64,000 bases of DNA from Paenibacillus chibensis (GCF_004001045.1 NZ_BIMK01000002.1:124001-188000), one strand, 5' to 3'. Shown: positions 1 through 10,538, counted from the first letter of the stretch. Numbers and translations: made by a program. The notes: generated by a model not told the origin, from the letters alone.

Positions 1-675
1 TGGGCGAGCGTCGATTTAAAGGCTGATCTGGAGAAGGCTGTCGGCACCCGCATCCATCTGGAAAACAACGCGAATCTCAGCGCTTTTGCCGAGCGGGCGT
101 TCATTCATCATCAGACCGATAATCTGCTGTGCGTAACCCTGTACTCCGGGATCGGTCTGGGCATGATGACGGACAATAAATTTTTCCGCGGCCATGACGG
201 CTTCGCCGGTGAAATCGGCCATATGATCGTTGTCCCAAGCGGCATCCCCTGCGCCTGCGGCAATCAAGGCTGCTGGGAAAAGTATGCTTCCGAGACGAGC
301 GTATTCGAACAATTATCCGAGCGTAAGCAAGTCGAGCCGGTCACCTATGAACATGTAAGGGATTGGCTGGAGGAGCAAGACGCAGATACGCAGGAAACGA
401 TGGAGCAATTCATCTATTACCTGGCGATCGGATTAAATAATATGATCAATATGTATAATCCCGACGTGGTCGTGATCGAGAGCGAGCTGCTGCGGCTCTA
501 TCCGGCATCGCTGCCCAAAATCCACAGCCACCTTCACTCCAAAATCAGCCATTACCGTGAGCTGACGCTGTCCGGCATGGGACACAGCTCCTGTGTGATG
601 GGAGCCTGCGCGCTGGCCATATCCCGCTTCCTCGATGTGCCGGTGCTGAATTTGCCGTATGGGGACGAAGCGTGA
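1..675 (+). CDS. ROK family protein (XylR/NagC-like repressor or sugar kinase), 5' end outside window
   Basis: The frame is open from base 1, so only about the last 224 residues are visible. The ROK signature is clear: a glycine-rich stretch YSGIGLGMM, then GEIGHM and the zinc-binding CACGNQGCWE motif (Cys-x-Cys-x4-Cys). ROK proteins are either sugar kinases or kinase-derived repressors with an N-terminal winged helix. That N-terminus is off the window, so the two cannot be separated directly. The long C-terminal part after the zinc motif and the ending ISRFLDVPVLNLP resemble XylR/NagC-type regulators more than glucokinases, but this is inference. The neighbouring aldolase gene has its own promoter. 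Confidence 0.85.
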   Translation, partial: WASVDLKADLEKAVGTRIHLENNANLSAFAERAFIHHQTDNLLCVTLYSGIGLGMMTDNKFFRGHDGFAGEIGHMIVVPSGIPCACGNQGCWEKYASETSVFEQLSERKQVEPVTYEHVRDWLEEQDADTQETMEQFIYYLAIGLNNMINMYNPDVVVIESELLRLYPASLPKIHSHLHSKISHYRELTLSGMGHSSCVMGACALAISRFLDVPVLNLPYGDEA

Positions 676-714
676 TTCGCTGCACAGCCTCGATTATATG
701 TCTGGAAATAAAAG

Positions 715-723
715 TGCTATAAT
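715..723 (+). promoter_or_regulatory. Extended -10 promoter element of the aldolase gene
   Basis: TGCTATAAT is a perfect extended -10 (TGnTATAAT) about 50 bases upstream of the aldolase start. No strong -35 hexamer lies 17 bases upstream, which fits an extended -10 promoter. Confidence 0.6.
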
Positions 724-774
724 GAGAGGGTTCAAGATGTCATTTCAGTCCACAACGAGGAAGGAGAAGCATTC

Positions 775-1662
775 ATGAATACAACGCAGCTCAATCGAAT
801 CCGTACGGGAAAAGGTTTCATCGCAGCTTTGGACCAAAGCGGCGGCAGTACGCCTAAAGCTCTGCTGCAATATGGCGTTCAAGAGGACAGCTACTCGAAT
901 GAAGAAGAAATGTATGCCATGGTACATGAGATGAGAACGCGCATTATCAAAAGCCCGGCGTTTAGCTCCGAGCACATTTTGGGTGCGATTCTGTTCGAAA
1001 ACACCATGGACCGTACCATTGACGGGCAATTCACCGCCGATTACCTGTGGGAACAGAAAGGCATTGTGCCTTTTCTCAAGGTGGATAAGGGTCTCGCCGA
1101 ACTGGAAGACGGCGTTCAGCTCATGAAGCCCATGCCGGATCTGGACGATCTGCTGAAGCGCGCGAACGAAAGACATATTTTCGGTACGAAAATGCGCTCG
1201 GTCATTCAAGAAGCCCATCCCGCCGGCATCCAAAAAGTCGTGGAGCAGCAGTTTGCCGTCGGCAAACAAATTGCCGCGATGGGTCTGGTACCGATTATCG
1301 AGCCTGAGGTCGATATCCACAGCGCGGATAAGGAAGCTTCGGAGAAACTGCTTAAGGAAGCCATTTCCGCCCAACTATCGGCTCTGGATCCCGATGTGAA
1401 AATCATGCTGAAGCTCTCCATCCCGACTGTCAACGACTTCTACAGCGATCTTATGGAAGATCCGCATGTCGTGCGTATCGTGGCGTTATCGGGCGGCTAT
1501 TCGCAAGCGGAAGCGAATGACAAGCTCGCGCACAACCATGGACTCATTGCCAGCTTCTCCCGTGCCTTGTCGCAGGGACTGACTGCCGCTCAAACCGACG
1601 AAGAATTCAATGCCATGCTCTCGGAATCCGTCCAAGCGATCTATGAGGCATCGATACTATAA
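775..1662 (+). CDS. fda: Fructose-bisphosphate aldolase class I
   Basis: This 295-residue protein cleaves fructose 1,6-bisphosphate to dihydroxyacetone phosphate and glyceraldehyde 3-phosphate in the cytoplasm through a Schiff-base lysine. The family is shown by the N-terminal [19 protein letters not shown], the ILFENTMDR segment, and the [14 protein letters not shown] strand that carries the likely Schiff-base lysine. Length matches bacterial class I enzymes of this type. The start is fixed by AGGAAGGAGA just upstream of ATG. It is monocistronic: its own extended -10 promoter precedes it and a strong hairpin follows it. Class I aldolases need no metal, unlike the class II FbaA usual in Bacillales, so this is probably an additional or condition-specific enzyme. 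Confidence 0.93.
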   Translation: MNTTQLNRIRTGKGFIAALDQSGGSTPKALLQYGVQEDSYSNEEEMYAMVHEMRTRIIKSPAFSSEHILGAILFENTMDRTIDGQFTADYLWEQKGIVPFLKVDKGLAELEDGVQLMKPMPDLDDLLKRANERHIFGTKMRSVIQEAHPAGIQKVVEQQFAVGKQIAAMGLVPIIEPEVDIHSADKEASEKLLKEAISAQLSALDPDVKIMLKLSIPTVNDFYSDLMEDPHVVRIVALSGGYSQAEANDKLAHNHGLIASFSRALSQGLTAAQTDEEFNAMLSESVQAIYEASIL

Positions 1663-1766
1663 CCATTGCAGGATGATAACTCTATCAACATATAAGCAGC
1701 CTGTCATGCTTCATTCAAGCAGGACTCTCATTGATCTGAACCCTAATATCGTACGCTTCTAAAATG

Positions 1767-1801
1767 AAGAAACCCTGACCTTGAATACGGCAGGGTTTCT
1801 T
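1767..1801. terminator. Bidirectional rho-independent terminator
   Basis: AAGAAACCCTG and CAGGGTTTCTT form an 11-bp stem with A- and T-rich flanks. It lies between the convergent aldolase and oxidoreductase genes and can serve both. Confidence 0.8.
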
Positions 1802-1899
1802 TGACATACGGACTCGGATTTGTTGTTATGAGCGTAAGAGGTCATGTAGAAGAGGATATTTCATGCTCAAAGGCAGCAACTGTACTTCACATCGCTTCC

Positions 1900-2814
1900 T
1901 TAGCTCACGGTGATGATTACGGATCCTACCTTATGCCCTTCATCCACATACCTGTGCGCTTCCGGGATATCCTCCAACCGGTAGCGCCGATCGATGACCG
2001 GCTTAAATCGACCTTCCTCCATCAGCGTTTTCAGCAGCTTCAAATCATCTCTGCGTACTTTTGCTACTTCCAGGCCCTCCACCGTAACGAATGTTCCGTT
2101 TGGCGCCAGCGCCTTGCTGCACTTGGATTTTGAAATTTTACCGACGGCATCAAAAATGATATCGTACTGCTCTCCGCTTTTCGTAAAATCCTCTTTGGTG
2201 TAATCCGTCACCCGGTCGGCCCCCAGTGATCGGATCAAATCCACATTTTTAGGCCCGCAAACTCCGGTCACTTCAGTCCCGTAGTACTTGGCAAGCTGAA
2301 CCGCGGCAGTCCCTACCGCTCCGGAAGCTCCGTAAATGAGCACCTTTTGCCCCTTTCCAATGCCAGCCTTCCGGAAAAAATGCAGCGCCGTTGTACTCCC
2401 GAAAGAAAGGGCCGCGCCATCCTCGTAGGACACACCATCCGGCAGCAAGAGCGTAAATCCGTTTTCGGGCAAGCTGACATATTCGGTGTACGTTCCACCA
2501 GAATTCATTCCCATGAATGCAAACACCCGATCACCTGCCTTAAATCCCTTTACGTCTTTTCCAGTCGCCTCGATTTCCCCAGCCAGCTCCACCCCAAGTA
2601 TGGGCTGCTTCGGCCTCCGGAAACCTAGGATGAACCGCATCGGAATCTGGAGTAAAAGAGGTGCTCTCAAACCTCTGATTCTGCAATCCCCCGAATTTAC
2701 CGTCGTTGCCGCTATTTTCACGAGAACTTCATGATCTCGGGGAACAGGCTTAGCGATCTCTTTCAGCTTCAGCACATCCGGTGCCCCATATTTCGTGCAT
2801 ACGATTGCTTTCAT
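1900..2814 (-). CDS. Zinc-independent MDR alcohol dehydrogenase / quinone oxidoreductase family protein
   Basis: A 304-residue NAD(P)-dependent oxidoreductase of the medium-chain dehydrogenase/reductase superfamily. It has an N-terminal GroES-like domain (KAIVCTKYGAPDVLKLKEIAKP) and a Rossmann domain with the nucleotide motif YGASGAVGTAAVQLAKYYG. The structural and catalytic zinc cysteine patterns of true alcohol dehydrogenases are absent, so the quinone-oxidoreductase subgroup is likely. An upstream TTG in frame would add five residues, but ATG at 2814 has GGAGGA six bases before it and is preferred. It lies 114 bases downstream of the broken LuxR gene on the same strand. Substrate unknown. 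Confidence 0.85.
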   Translation of the reverse strand: MKAIVCTKYGAPDVLKLKEIAKPVPRDHEVLVKIAATTVNSGDCRIRGLRAPLLLQIPMRFILGFRRPKQPILGVELAGEIEATGKDVKGFKAGDRVFAFMGMNSGGTYTEYVSLPENGFTLLLPDGVSYEDGAALSFGSTTALHFFRKAGIGKGQKVLIYGASGAVGTAAVQLAKYYGTEVTGVCGPKNVDLIRSLGADRVTDYTKEDFTKSGEQYDIIFDAVGKISKSKCSKALAPNGTFVTVEGLEVAKVRRDDLKLLKTLMEEGRFKPVIDRRYRLEDIPEAHRYVDEGHKVGSVIITVS

Positions 2815-2928
2815 GGGCTTCCTCCACAACTCATTTTGTAATGAGTATAACTGGAGCGAGGGATGAACTTGAAGATACTAAAGTATGGTTTTCTCTATTC
2901 AAGTCCTAGCTTGGCGGTCCAAAGAAGC

Positions 2929-5609
2929 TTACAGCAGCCCCAGCTTACGGGCATGGGCGACGGCTTCGGTCCGCCGCTTGACCTGCAGCTTGTCGAATAT
3001 ATTGCGGTTATGTCCCTTCACCGTACTCAGCGCAAGGTAAAGCCGTTCACTGATGTCCTGGTTGGAAAGCCCTTGGGCGATCAACCGCAAAATTTCAAAC
3101 TCCCGGTCGCTCAAGGGTTCAATGAGCGTGTCCGAAAGACGCCCAGCCGAGTGCTCACGACAGCCTTGTTCTTCATCATTCGCGTCTTGGCTGACAAAGG
3201 CTTTCAGCAGCCGGTTTAGATACTCCGGCATAAGTCCTTGGGCGGCTGCGTCCCGAAGCAGCCTTTCCATCGGGTTGCCCCCATCGAGGAAGGTTCTGAT
3301 AAAGCCGCCAGGGCAGGCAACCGCAAGCACATCGGATAGCAACTTCCGCGCTTTATCCTTTTCGCCGTCGGCGTACAGCGCAGCGGATTGTAAAACCATT
3401 ATTCGGACCCGCTCATCTTCCCAGCCTCGCTCTTCCGCTTGGCCCCGCAACGAATTCAAGATTGCTATAGCCGCAGACGTTTCCCCTTTTTTCAAAAGGA
3501 CCCGTGCTTGAATGATCCCCAAACCGTGGTTTTGCGCCAGTTCCGCAGCTGCTGCCAGATTCCCCTGGCGTAGGAGCGCAAGCGCTTGAATTTCAGCAAT
3601 ACCGGGAATTTGGTTCAGAAAGTGCTGCTGACGGGCGGAATGCTCGGTCTCAGACAGCAGAAGACTTGCGGTACCGAAGTCTCCCTGCACCAGTTTCAAC
3701 CTGGCAAGAAACACCTCTGCCGCGACGGCACGGTCCAAATGTTCAAACTGCCGTGCCAGCTCACCGCGAACTGAGCATGGTGCTCTGCGGCCATCAAGTC
3801 ATTCCATTCGTAGTTGATCCAGGCCAGACCCAAGTGTGCGTCGCAAGCTGCCGGCAGCGGCGGATCTCCCGCCAAATCCAGCACGCCACGATAGGTATCA
3901 GCCGCCGCAGCTAGCCGATTGGCTGCCCGCTGCATGTTTCCCTGCCCAAGCATGGCCATGATGGTAATCATAAGATGTCCAATTTTCCGGCTCTCCGATA
4001 AGGCATCCGCGTAAGCTTTGCCGGCCGCAGCTCGATCTCCCTGCAATTCATACGCATATCCCAGCGCCCATGTCGTCGCGGTACGGACAGGAAGGTTATC
4101 CGGATACAGGTATTCCAGTGCACGGAGGGATTCGGCCATGATCGTGTCCGCCTCATGCCTGCTGACCGCAAGGGTCGCGCGGATGGAGGCGATATGCCCG
4201 ATGAGATCCCGGGCCTTGTCGTCCTGCCTTGATGATTGAAGCGCTTTTTCGGCAGCTTGCAGCCGGGGTTCGACGCCGCTGATTCGCCCCACCATCAGAA
4301 GTGCCGAAGCATGCATGACGCCAAGCGAGGGCCGGGCGTCCACTTCCTCCCCGGGCAAGGAATCCAGCCATTGCACGATCGGAAGGACGGCACCGCGGAA
4401 AAGCAGGGGCATCCCGTTCCCCTCCAGTAAACGACCGGCCCGGTCCAGATCATGCGCAGCGGCAGCGTGGCGGAACGCCTCCAAATCAAGTCCTTGGTCT
4501 TCAAGCCATTCACTTGCGCGTACATGTAATTCGGCGATCCCCTCATGCCCGTCCCTGGAGCCGCTCATGCTTTGACGTAAGCGCTGCTGCAGCAATTCAG
4601 CAAACAGATGATGATATCGGTACCACTGCCGGTCATGATCCAGAGGAACGATGAACAAATGGGCTCGTTCGAGAGCCTCCAGCATTTCCTGCCCCGAGGG
4701 GGCGGATTCCGCTGTCATTCGATCCTTATGCCTATTGAAAAGGGCATCGCACAGCGGACCGCACAACCGGTCAACAATAGATGTGCGCAGCAGAAACGCC
4801 TGTATGTCCGCAGGCTGCTGCCGTAATACTTCATCGACCAAATAATCCAGAACATAGCGGTGGCTGCCATGAAAGGATGGAACGAAGCTCGAAGCATCCT
4901 CTTGCCCCTGCATGGACAGCGCGGCCAACTGCAAGCCGGCAATCCAGCCTTCCGTTTGAAAATGAAGCACGGATATATCTTCTTCCGAAAGGCGGAGGCC
5001 CATGACCTCGCGCAAAAATTCGGATGCTTCGGAAGAAGTGAACCGTAAATCGGCAATTCTCGTCTCCGTGATTTGATCACGGACCCGCAGCCGGGCAATG
5101 GGCAGTTCCGGCTCCTCGCGGGACGCGATAACCAGATGCATCTGCGGCGGCATATGCTTCAGCAGAAGAGCTACGGCTTCGCGAATCAGCCTGGATTCGA
5201 TCACGTGGTAATCATCAAGAACAAGAACGAAGGGGTCTCGGATCGTGCAGATCTCATTGATGATAAAGGTCATCATAGGCTCAGGTTGAAACGGCTGCAG
5301 AGCCGAAAGTCTCCCCGGCATCCGGGCGCCCCAATCGGCTCCGACATTCTCCAGAGCAGCGCAAAGATATGTCATGAAACGCTCCGGGTCGTTATCCCCT
5401 GCGTCCAGCGACAACCAGGCGGCCGGTCGGGGGCAGCCGGTAAGCCACTCGCTGACAAGCGTCGTTTTTCCGCAGCCCGCAGATGCGGCAACGAGCGTGA
5501 GCTTGCGGTGCAGCCCCTCGTTCAGTCGAGCGATCAAGCGGGAGCGCTGCACGATTTTGGCCCGCAGAGGAGGAATCGTTAGTTTGGTGTACAATAGGGA
5601 CTCCGTCAT
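2929..5609 (-). pseudogene. MalT-like LuxR family ATP-dependent regulator, frameshifted
   Basis: Two overlapping frames together make one large STAND-type activator of about 890 residues. The N-terminal frame (5609 to about 3762) begins MTESLLYTKLTIPPLR and has a Walker A, ASAGCGKTTLVSEW, then LVLDDYHVI (Walker B) and MalT-like helical repeats. The C-terminal frame (about 3762 to 2929) ends with a LuxR helix-turn-helix (LSDREFEILRLIAQGLSNQD). The first frame runs into a stop at 3696, while the sense continues in the other frame as ELARQFEHLDRAV. Restoring one G in the minus-strand run GCGGTGAGCTGG (near 3762) rejoins them. This is a real single-base deletion or a sequencing error; no slippery site is evident. 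If intact, it would activate genes in response to a small inducer; the oxidoreductase downstream is a possible target. Confidence 0.85.
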
Positions 5610-5725
5610 GGGTACCACCATTTCTGCGCCGGTCTCGGCAGCGGTATAATATGTACAAGTATGTTCGACGGCTTAAGGAAATTCTCCTGTCGATTCGCCT
5701 GCTACCCGCTGCCGGGAGGCAGACG

Positions 5726-5762
5726 AAAAAGAGCGCCCAGACCTGTAAAGTCTGAACGCCCC
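5726..5762 (-). terminator. Terminator of the zwf-tal-gnd operon
   Basis: On the minus strand a 12-bp stem (GGGCGTTCAGAC / GTCTGGGCGCTC, with G-U pairs) is followed directly by a run of five T. It lies 15 bases after the gnd stop codon. Confidence 0.8.
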
Positions 5763-5776
5763 AAGCTTAGAATCGG

Positions 5777-7195
5777 TTATTCGCCGGATTCCATCCATTG
5801 AAAATGGAAGGTGCCTTCCTTGTCCACGCGCTGAAACGTATGCGCGCCGAAATAATCGCGCTGTGCCTGCAGCAGGTTGGCCGGCAGCCGCTCCGTGCGG
5901 TAGCTGTCGTAGTATGCCAGGGCCGACGCAAACGCCGGTACCGGAATGCCGCGCTGAATAGCGATCGATACGACGTTTCTCCACGCTTCCTGATGGTTCC
6001 CCAGTACCCAGCCGAAATAATCGTCGAGCAGCAGGTTGGACAGCTCCGGATTTTTGTCGTAGGCTTCCTTGATTTTTTCGAGGAAACGAGCCCGAATGAT
6101 GCAGCCGCCCCTGAAAATCATCGCGATGCCGCCGAAATTCAGATTCCAGCCGTACGCCTCGGAAGCGGCTTTGAGCTGGGCGAAGCCTTGCGCGTACGAA
6201 GCGATTTTGCTCGCATACAGCGCTTTGCGCACCGCTTCGACGAATGCCTTCGCATCCCCCTCGAACGGCTCTGCTTGCGGTCCGCTGAGGACCCGGCTAG
6301 CGTGCACGCGCTCTTCTTTCATTGCGGACAAGAAGCGGGCAAATACCGATTCCGTCACGATGGACAGCGGCACGCCGAGATCCAGCGAGCTTTGGCTCGT
6401 CCATTTTCCCGTTCCCTTCTGCCCTGCGGCATCCAGGATCACATCAACCATCGGGCGTCCGGTTTCCGGGTCCTTCTTGGAGAAAATATCGGCCGTGATT
6501 TCGATCAGGTAGCTGTCAAGCTCGCCCCGGTTCCATTCCGTAAAAATGTCATGAAGCTCCTCTGCTCCAAGATTCAGTACATCCTTGAGCAGATGGTAAG
6601 CTTCCCCGATCAGCTGCATATCGCCGTATTCAATGCCGTTATGCACCATTTTGACGTAGTGGCCGGAACCGCCTTCCCCGATGTACGTCGAGCAAGGATC
6701 GCCGTTGACTTTGGCGGAAATCGCCGTAAGAATCGGTTCGACAAGCTCATAAGCATCTCTTTGTCCGCCCGGCATGATGGCAGGTCCTTTGAGCGCGCCT
6801 TCCTCGCCGCCGGATACGCCCGCACCGATAAAGCGAATACCTTTGGCCTGAAGCTCCTTGTATCTGCGCTCGGTGTCAGGGAAATAGGCGTTTCCGCCAT
6901 CAATCAGGATATCCCCCTCCTGCAGATGGGGTACCAGCTGCTCAATCAGCGCATCGGTCGGCTCACCGGCTTTGACCATCATCATGATTTTACGCGGCGA
7001 TTCAAGAGATTGTACAAATTCATCGATGCTGTACGTGCCGACCACGTTTTTGCCTTCGGCCTCGGCCACAAGCTCTCTCGTTTTTTCGGGTGAACGGTTA
7101 TATAAAGCGACGGAGAAGCCCTTGCTTTCCATGTTTAGCGCCAGGTTCTTCCCCATGACCGCGAGTCCGGCCACGCCGATTTGTTGTCTGCTCAT
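5777..7195 (-). CDS. gnd: 6-phosphogluconate dehydrogenase, decarboxylating
   Basis: A 472-residue cytoplasmic enzyme that oxidises 6-phosphogluconate to ribulose 5-phosphate and CO2, the last oxidative pentose-phosphate step. The N-terminal Rossmann motif is [16 protein letters not shown] with NRSPEKT after the second strand, as in NADP enzymes. The substrate and catalytic motif [16 protein letters not shown] and the C-terminal [13 protein letters not shown] are intact. Length equals the usual 468-472. GGGAGGAG precedes ATG. It is the third gene of zwf-tal-gnd, 33 bases after tal, and is followed by a strong terminator. Confidence 0.97.
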   Translation of the reverse strand: MSRQQIGVAGLAVMGKNLALNMESKGFSVALYNRSPEKTRELVAEAEGKNVVGTYSIDEFVQSLESPRKIMMMVKAGEPTDALIEQLVPHLQEGDILIDGGNAYFPDTERRYKELQAKGIRFIGAGVSGGEEGALKGPAIMPGGQRDAYELVEPILTAISAKVNGDPCSTYIGEGGSGHYVKMVHNGIEYGDMQLIGEAYHLLKDVLNLGAEELHDIFTEWNRGELDSYLIEITADIFSKKDPETGRPMVDVILDAAGQKGTGKWTSQSSLDLGVPLSIVTESVFARFLSAMKEERVHASRVLSGPQAEPFEGDAKAFVEAVRKALYASKIASYAQGFAQLKAASEAYGWNLNFGGIAMIFRGGCIIRARFLEKIKEAYDKNPELSNLLLDDYFGWVLGNHQEAWRNVVSIAIQRGIPVPAFASALAYYDSYRTERLPANLLQAQRDYFGAHTFQRVDKEGTFHFQWMESGE

Positions 7196-7228
7196 TGCTC
7201 TTCTTCTCCTCCCGGATTCCTATGCTGA

Positions 7229-7894
7229 TTACTTGATGCTCTTTTGCCAGTCGGCCGCGAACTTCTCCAGTCCTTGGTCGGTCAGCGGATGTTTGGCCAG
7301 CTGGGCAATGACGGAGAAAGGTACCGTCGCAATATGGGCCCCTGCCATCGCTACGCGTGTTACATGGTCCGGATGGCGGACGGATGCGGCGATGATTTGC
7401 GTATCCAGCCCGTGCGTGCGGAACAGCTGCGCAATTTTGTCCACCAGCAGCACTCCGTCTTCGGAAATGTCATCCAGCCGTCCGAGGAAAGGCGAAACAT
7501 AGGTTGCGCCGGCGCGGGCTGCGAGCAGCGCCTGATTAACGGTGAAAATTAACGTGACGTTGGTTTTGACGCCTTTGCGGGACAAGTAACGGCATGCTTC
7601 CAGTCCTGCCAGGGTCATCGGCAGCTTGATCGTGATTTTATCGTCATGGTTGTTGATTTTGATGAGCTCATTGGCCTGCGCGATCATTTCTTCCGCGGTT
7701 TCGGCATCCGGTGTCACTTCTGCGGAAACCGACTCGACCTCCGGCACGAGCTGCAAAATTTCGGCAATGCGGTCCTCGAATTTTACGCCCTCTTTGGCGA
7801 CAAGGGACGGATTCGTGGTAACGCCCGACAGCACACCGATTTTATAAGCGGACTCAATATCCTTTACGTTAGCGGTATCAATAAAAAACTTCAT
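7229..7894 (-). CDS. tal: Transaldolase (short TalC/MipB-type)
   Basis: A 221-residue member of the small transaldolase / fructose-6-phosphate aldolase family. It has the N-terminal [10 protein letters not shown], the [13 protein letters not shown] loop, and the Schiff-base lysine in [11 protein letters not shown]. Transaldolase moves a dihydroxyacetone unit between sugar phosphates and links the pentose-phosphate pathway to glycolysis. Its place between zwf and gnd argues for transaldolase rather than fructose-6-phosphate aldolase activity, although sequence alone does not exclude the latter. GGAGGTT lies seven bases before ATG. Confidence 0.93.
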   Translation of the reverse strand: MKFFIDTANVKDIESAYKIGVLSGVTTNPSLVAKEGVKFEDRIAEILQLVPEVESVSAEVTPDAETAEEMIAQANELIKINNHDDKITIKLPMTLAGLEACRYLSRKGVKTNVTLIFTVNQALLAARAGATYVSPFLGRLDDISEDGVLLVDKIAQLFRTHGLDTQIIAASVRHPDHVTRVAMAGAHIATVPFSVIAQLAKHPLTDQGLEKFAADWQKSIK

Positions 7895-7961
7895 TGATCA
7901 TAACCTCCCGAAAGTATGATTTTGGTCTTAATTCCTCTTCAATCTTGAGTAACATGGAACA

Positions 7962-9509
7962 TCAGACGACGGTCACTTCTTCCACATTTGCAGCCTGTTC
8001 CGGCTCCGCTGCGTTTGCCGATGCAGAAGCTGCGGATTCGGACGGTTCATCAAACCACCAGTGGTATCCGTCCCTGGCCAGCAGCGCAGCGGCCGCATCC
8101 GGCCCGTGAGATCCCGCCTCATACGGATAAAGCGGCACTTCATTTGCGGCAAAGGCTTCGAGAATCGGCTGAACCCACTGCCAGGACAGCTCAACCTCAT
8201 CCCAATGCACGAAGAAGGTGGAGTCGCCGTCAAGCGCATCCTGGATCAGCGTTTCGTAAGCCTCCGGCGCTTCCGCCCGGTCCGGGTATATGTCGATGTG
8301 AACCGGCTTAAACTCTCCTTTGCGCTCAGGGTCTTTGGTATTCAGCTGGAGCGTGATGCCTTCGTTCGGACCGATCTCGATCACGAGCAGATTCGGAACA
8401 TACGTATGATCCGCAGGAGCGCTCGAGCTGAGCGGTTCCTTAAATTCGATCACGATTCGGGTGCTTTTCGCCTTCAGGCGTTTCCCCGTCCGGATATAGA
8501 TAGGAACGCCGCGCCAGTGATAATTATCGATATGTAGTCTGCCGGCGATAAACGTATCGTTCATCGAACCTGGCGCAATGCCGGGCTCCGAAGCATACCC
8601 TTGAACCGGTTTGCCCTGAACTTGTCCGGCCGCATATTGTCCACGCACGATTTGCTCGTGCACATCCGGGCGGTGCAGCGGATCCAGCGCCTCAAGAATC
8701 TGCTTTTTCTTCAGGCGGATGTCCTCCGCTGAGGCCATGTTATGCGGCGCATGGATCGTCAGCATCATCAGCAGCTGAAGCATGTGGTTCTGGAACATGT
8801 CGCGAACGGCTCCGGCTTGATCGTAATAACCGGCGCGTTCCTCTACACCGACGGTTTCATCCGCGGTAATCTGGACGTTGGCGATATTTTTGTTCGTCCA
8901 CAGCGCCTGAAGGACCGGATTCGCTTCCTTTAGCGCCTCCAGCTGCTGCACCATCGATTTGCCGAGATAGTGGTCGATCCGGTAAATCTCTTCCTCGCGG
9001 AACGCCTGACTGAGCTGACTGTTGAGCTCCCGCGCGGAAGCGAGATCATGGCCGAAGGGCTTCTCGATGACGAGTCTTTTCCATCCCGATACGGTGCCAA
9101 GTCCGCTTTTCTCGATCTGGGATGCGATCATGCCGAAGAAATTCGGTGCCACGGACAGGTAGAACAATCGGTTGGCCTGGCCGTCGATTCCCCGCTCCCA
9201 GCCTTCCACCCGCTCCTTCAACCGGACAAAATCCCCGGTATGATCAATATTGAGAATGTTATAGCCGAACAGTTCCGCAAAAGCCTGCAGGGTGTCGTCC
9301 TCTTGGACCTCCAGCCGGTAAAAATCGCGCAGAGACTGCTTCACATGAGCCTGAAACGTCTCGTCGGTAAATTCCTTGCGTCCAAGTCCGATCACGGAAA
9401 AAGACTCCGGCAGCTGGTTATGGATATATAGATGATAGAGGGCAGGGTAGATTTTGCGCTTGGCCAAATCCCCGGTTGCTCCAAACAATACAAATGTTGT
9501 AGGGTTCAT
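7962..9509 (-). CDS. zwf: Glucose-6-phosphate 1-dehydrogenase
   Basis: A 515-residue enzyme that commits glucose 6-phosphate to the oxidative pentose-phosphate pathway and makes NADPH. The NADP fingerprint FGATGDLAKRKIYPALYHL starts at residue 6, and the active-site motif RIDHYLGKSMVQ is present. The frame is open upstream to 9617, but ATG at 9509 has AAGGAAGGAG at good spacing and begins at the conserved N-terminus MNPTTFVLFG. The last 25 or so residues are Ala/Glu-rich, beyond the usual C-terminus. It is first in zwf-tal-gnd, 67 bases before tal, and is divergent from a LysR gene. Confidence 0.96.
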   Translation of the reverse strand: MNPTTFVLFGATGDLAKRKIYPALYHLYIHNQLPESFSVIGLGRKEFTDETFQAHVKQSLRDFYRLEVQEDDTLQAFAELFGYNILNIDHTGDFVRLKERVEGWERGIDGQANRLFYLSVAPNFFGMIASQIEKSGLGTVSGWKRLVIEKPFGHDLASARELNSQLSQAFREEEIYRIDHYLGKSMVQQLEALKEANPVLQALWTNKNIANVQITADETVGVEERAGYYDQAGAVRDMFQNHMLQLLMMLTIHAPHNMASAEDIRLKKKQILEALDPLHRPDVHEQIVRGQYAAGQVQGKPVQGYASEPGIAPGSMNDTFIAGRLHIDNYHWRGVPIYIRTGKRLKAKSTRIVIEFKEPLSSSAPADHTYVPNLLVIEIGPNEGITLQLNTKDPERKGEFKPVHIDIYPDRAEAPEAYETLIQDALDGDSTFFVHWDEVELSWQWVQPILEAFAANEVPLYPYEAGSHGPDAAAALLARDGYHWWFDEPSESAASASANAAEPEQAANVEEVTVV

Positions 9510-9576
9510 TCGATTTGCTCCTTCCTTCCGATTCGCGATGGCGGAAAAGAGTGGTTTTCCTCCCGCGAAACTCTGG

Positions 9577-9606
9577 TATCTACTTATGGATTTCACTATA
9601 ATACAA
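9577..9606. promoter_or_regulatory. Overlapping divergent promoters of zwf and the LysR gene
   Basis: On the plus strand TATAAT (9597-9602) is a -10 for the LysR gene. On the minus strand TTGTAT (9601-9606), an 18-base spacer and TAGATA (9577-9582) form a zwf promoter. The LysR -10 and the zwf -35 overlap, as is typical of a LysR protein that controls a divergent operon. Confidence 0.5.
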
Positions 9607-9659
9607 ATATGAGCCATGCATGTAATTAATATATTTTCGAGGAGCTATAGACTGCATCT

Positions 9660-10538
9660 ATGACTAATAATTACGAACTATATAAAGTTTTCTATTGGGC
9701 CGCCAAAATGGGAAGTTTGACGCAGGCCGCCAAGGAGCTGTATCTGACCCAGCCGAGTGTCAGCCATGCGATCAAGCAGCTGGAGGAACGGCTTGGCATC
9801 ACGCTATTTTACCGCAATGCCAAGGGTGTGGAGCTGACCCAGGAAGGCAAAGTGCTGTTCTCGTATATCGAGCAGTCGCAAATTCTCATTGCCTTGGCGG
9901 AAGAAAAAATGGTCGAACTGAAAAAGCTGGACAGCGGCGAACTGCGGATCGGCGGCAGCGATTCCTTGTTCAAGCATTACCTGCTCCCGTTCCTGGAGGA
10001 ATTCCATACCCGCTATCCGGGCATCAAGCTCCATCTGCATCACGGCACGACGCCGGAAGTGATTACCTACCTCAAGGAAGGCCGGATCGATCTTGGCGTC
10101 GTACGGATGCCGCTCGTGGATTCGCTGCTGGAAGTGTCCGAGAGCATTCAGCTCCAGGATTGCTTTGTTGCCGGTGAGCATTACGCGCAGCTGAAGGGGC
10201 AGACCTTGACCATGGAACAGCTGATGGAGTATCCCGTGGTTCTATTCTCGCGAAATAGCCGGGTGCGGATGGCCATCACGGAGCTGTTCGAAAAATACGG
10301 TTACGAGCTGAAGCCGGATATCGAGGTGGGAAGCGTGGATCTGCTTATCGAATGTGCCCGCAGAGGTCTTGGTATTGCATTCGTCACGCGCGAATTCGTG
10401 TCCAAGGAGCTCAAGGAGGGTTCCCTTTTCGAAATTAAGCTGGATATCGACATCCCGCCTTCCAAGGTCGGTCTCATGATTATGCGCAACATGCCGATTT
10501 CCACCGCCGCCACGAAGTTCATCGAAATGGTTCATTGA
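9660..10538 (+). CDS. LysR family transcriptional regulator
   Basis: A 292-residue protein with a typical LysR N-terminal winged helix-turn-helix (SLTQAAKELYLTQPSVSHAI) followed by a two-lobed effector-binding domain starting near residue 90 (LRIGGSDSLFKHYLLPF). It is transcribed away from zwf-tal-gnd with only 150 bases between the starts and overlapping promoter elements, so it is the natural candidate to control that operon and itself. The effector is unknown; a phosphorylated sugar or redox signal would fit. GAGGAG sits about 15 bases before ATG, a loose spacing. A terminator follows. Confidence 0.9.
   Translation: MTNNYELYKVFYWAAKMGSLTQAAKELYLTQPSVSHAIKQLEERLGITLFYRNAKGVELTQEGKVLFSYIEQSQILIALAEEKMVELKKLDSGELRIGGSDSLFKHYLLPFLEEFHTRYPGIKLHLHHGTTPEVITYLKEGRIDLGVVRMPLVDSLLEVSESIQLQDCFVAGEHYAQLKGQTLTMEQLMEYPVVLFSRNSRVRMAITELFEKYGYELKPDIEVGSVDLLIECARRGLGIAFVTREFVSKELKEGSLFEIKLDIDIPPSKVGLMIMRNMPISTAATKFIEMVH

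Noticed and set aside
3740-3780. Programmed frameshifting in the LuxR gene
   Set aside because: There is no slippery heptamer or following pseudoknot-like stem; a lost G explains the join better.
5798-7093. A 431-codon plus-strand open frame antisense to gnd
   Set aside because: It mirrors the gnd codon pattern, has no ribosome binding site, and gives an Arg-rich protein without motifs; gnd on the other strand is unambiguous.
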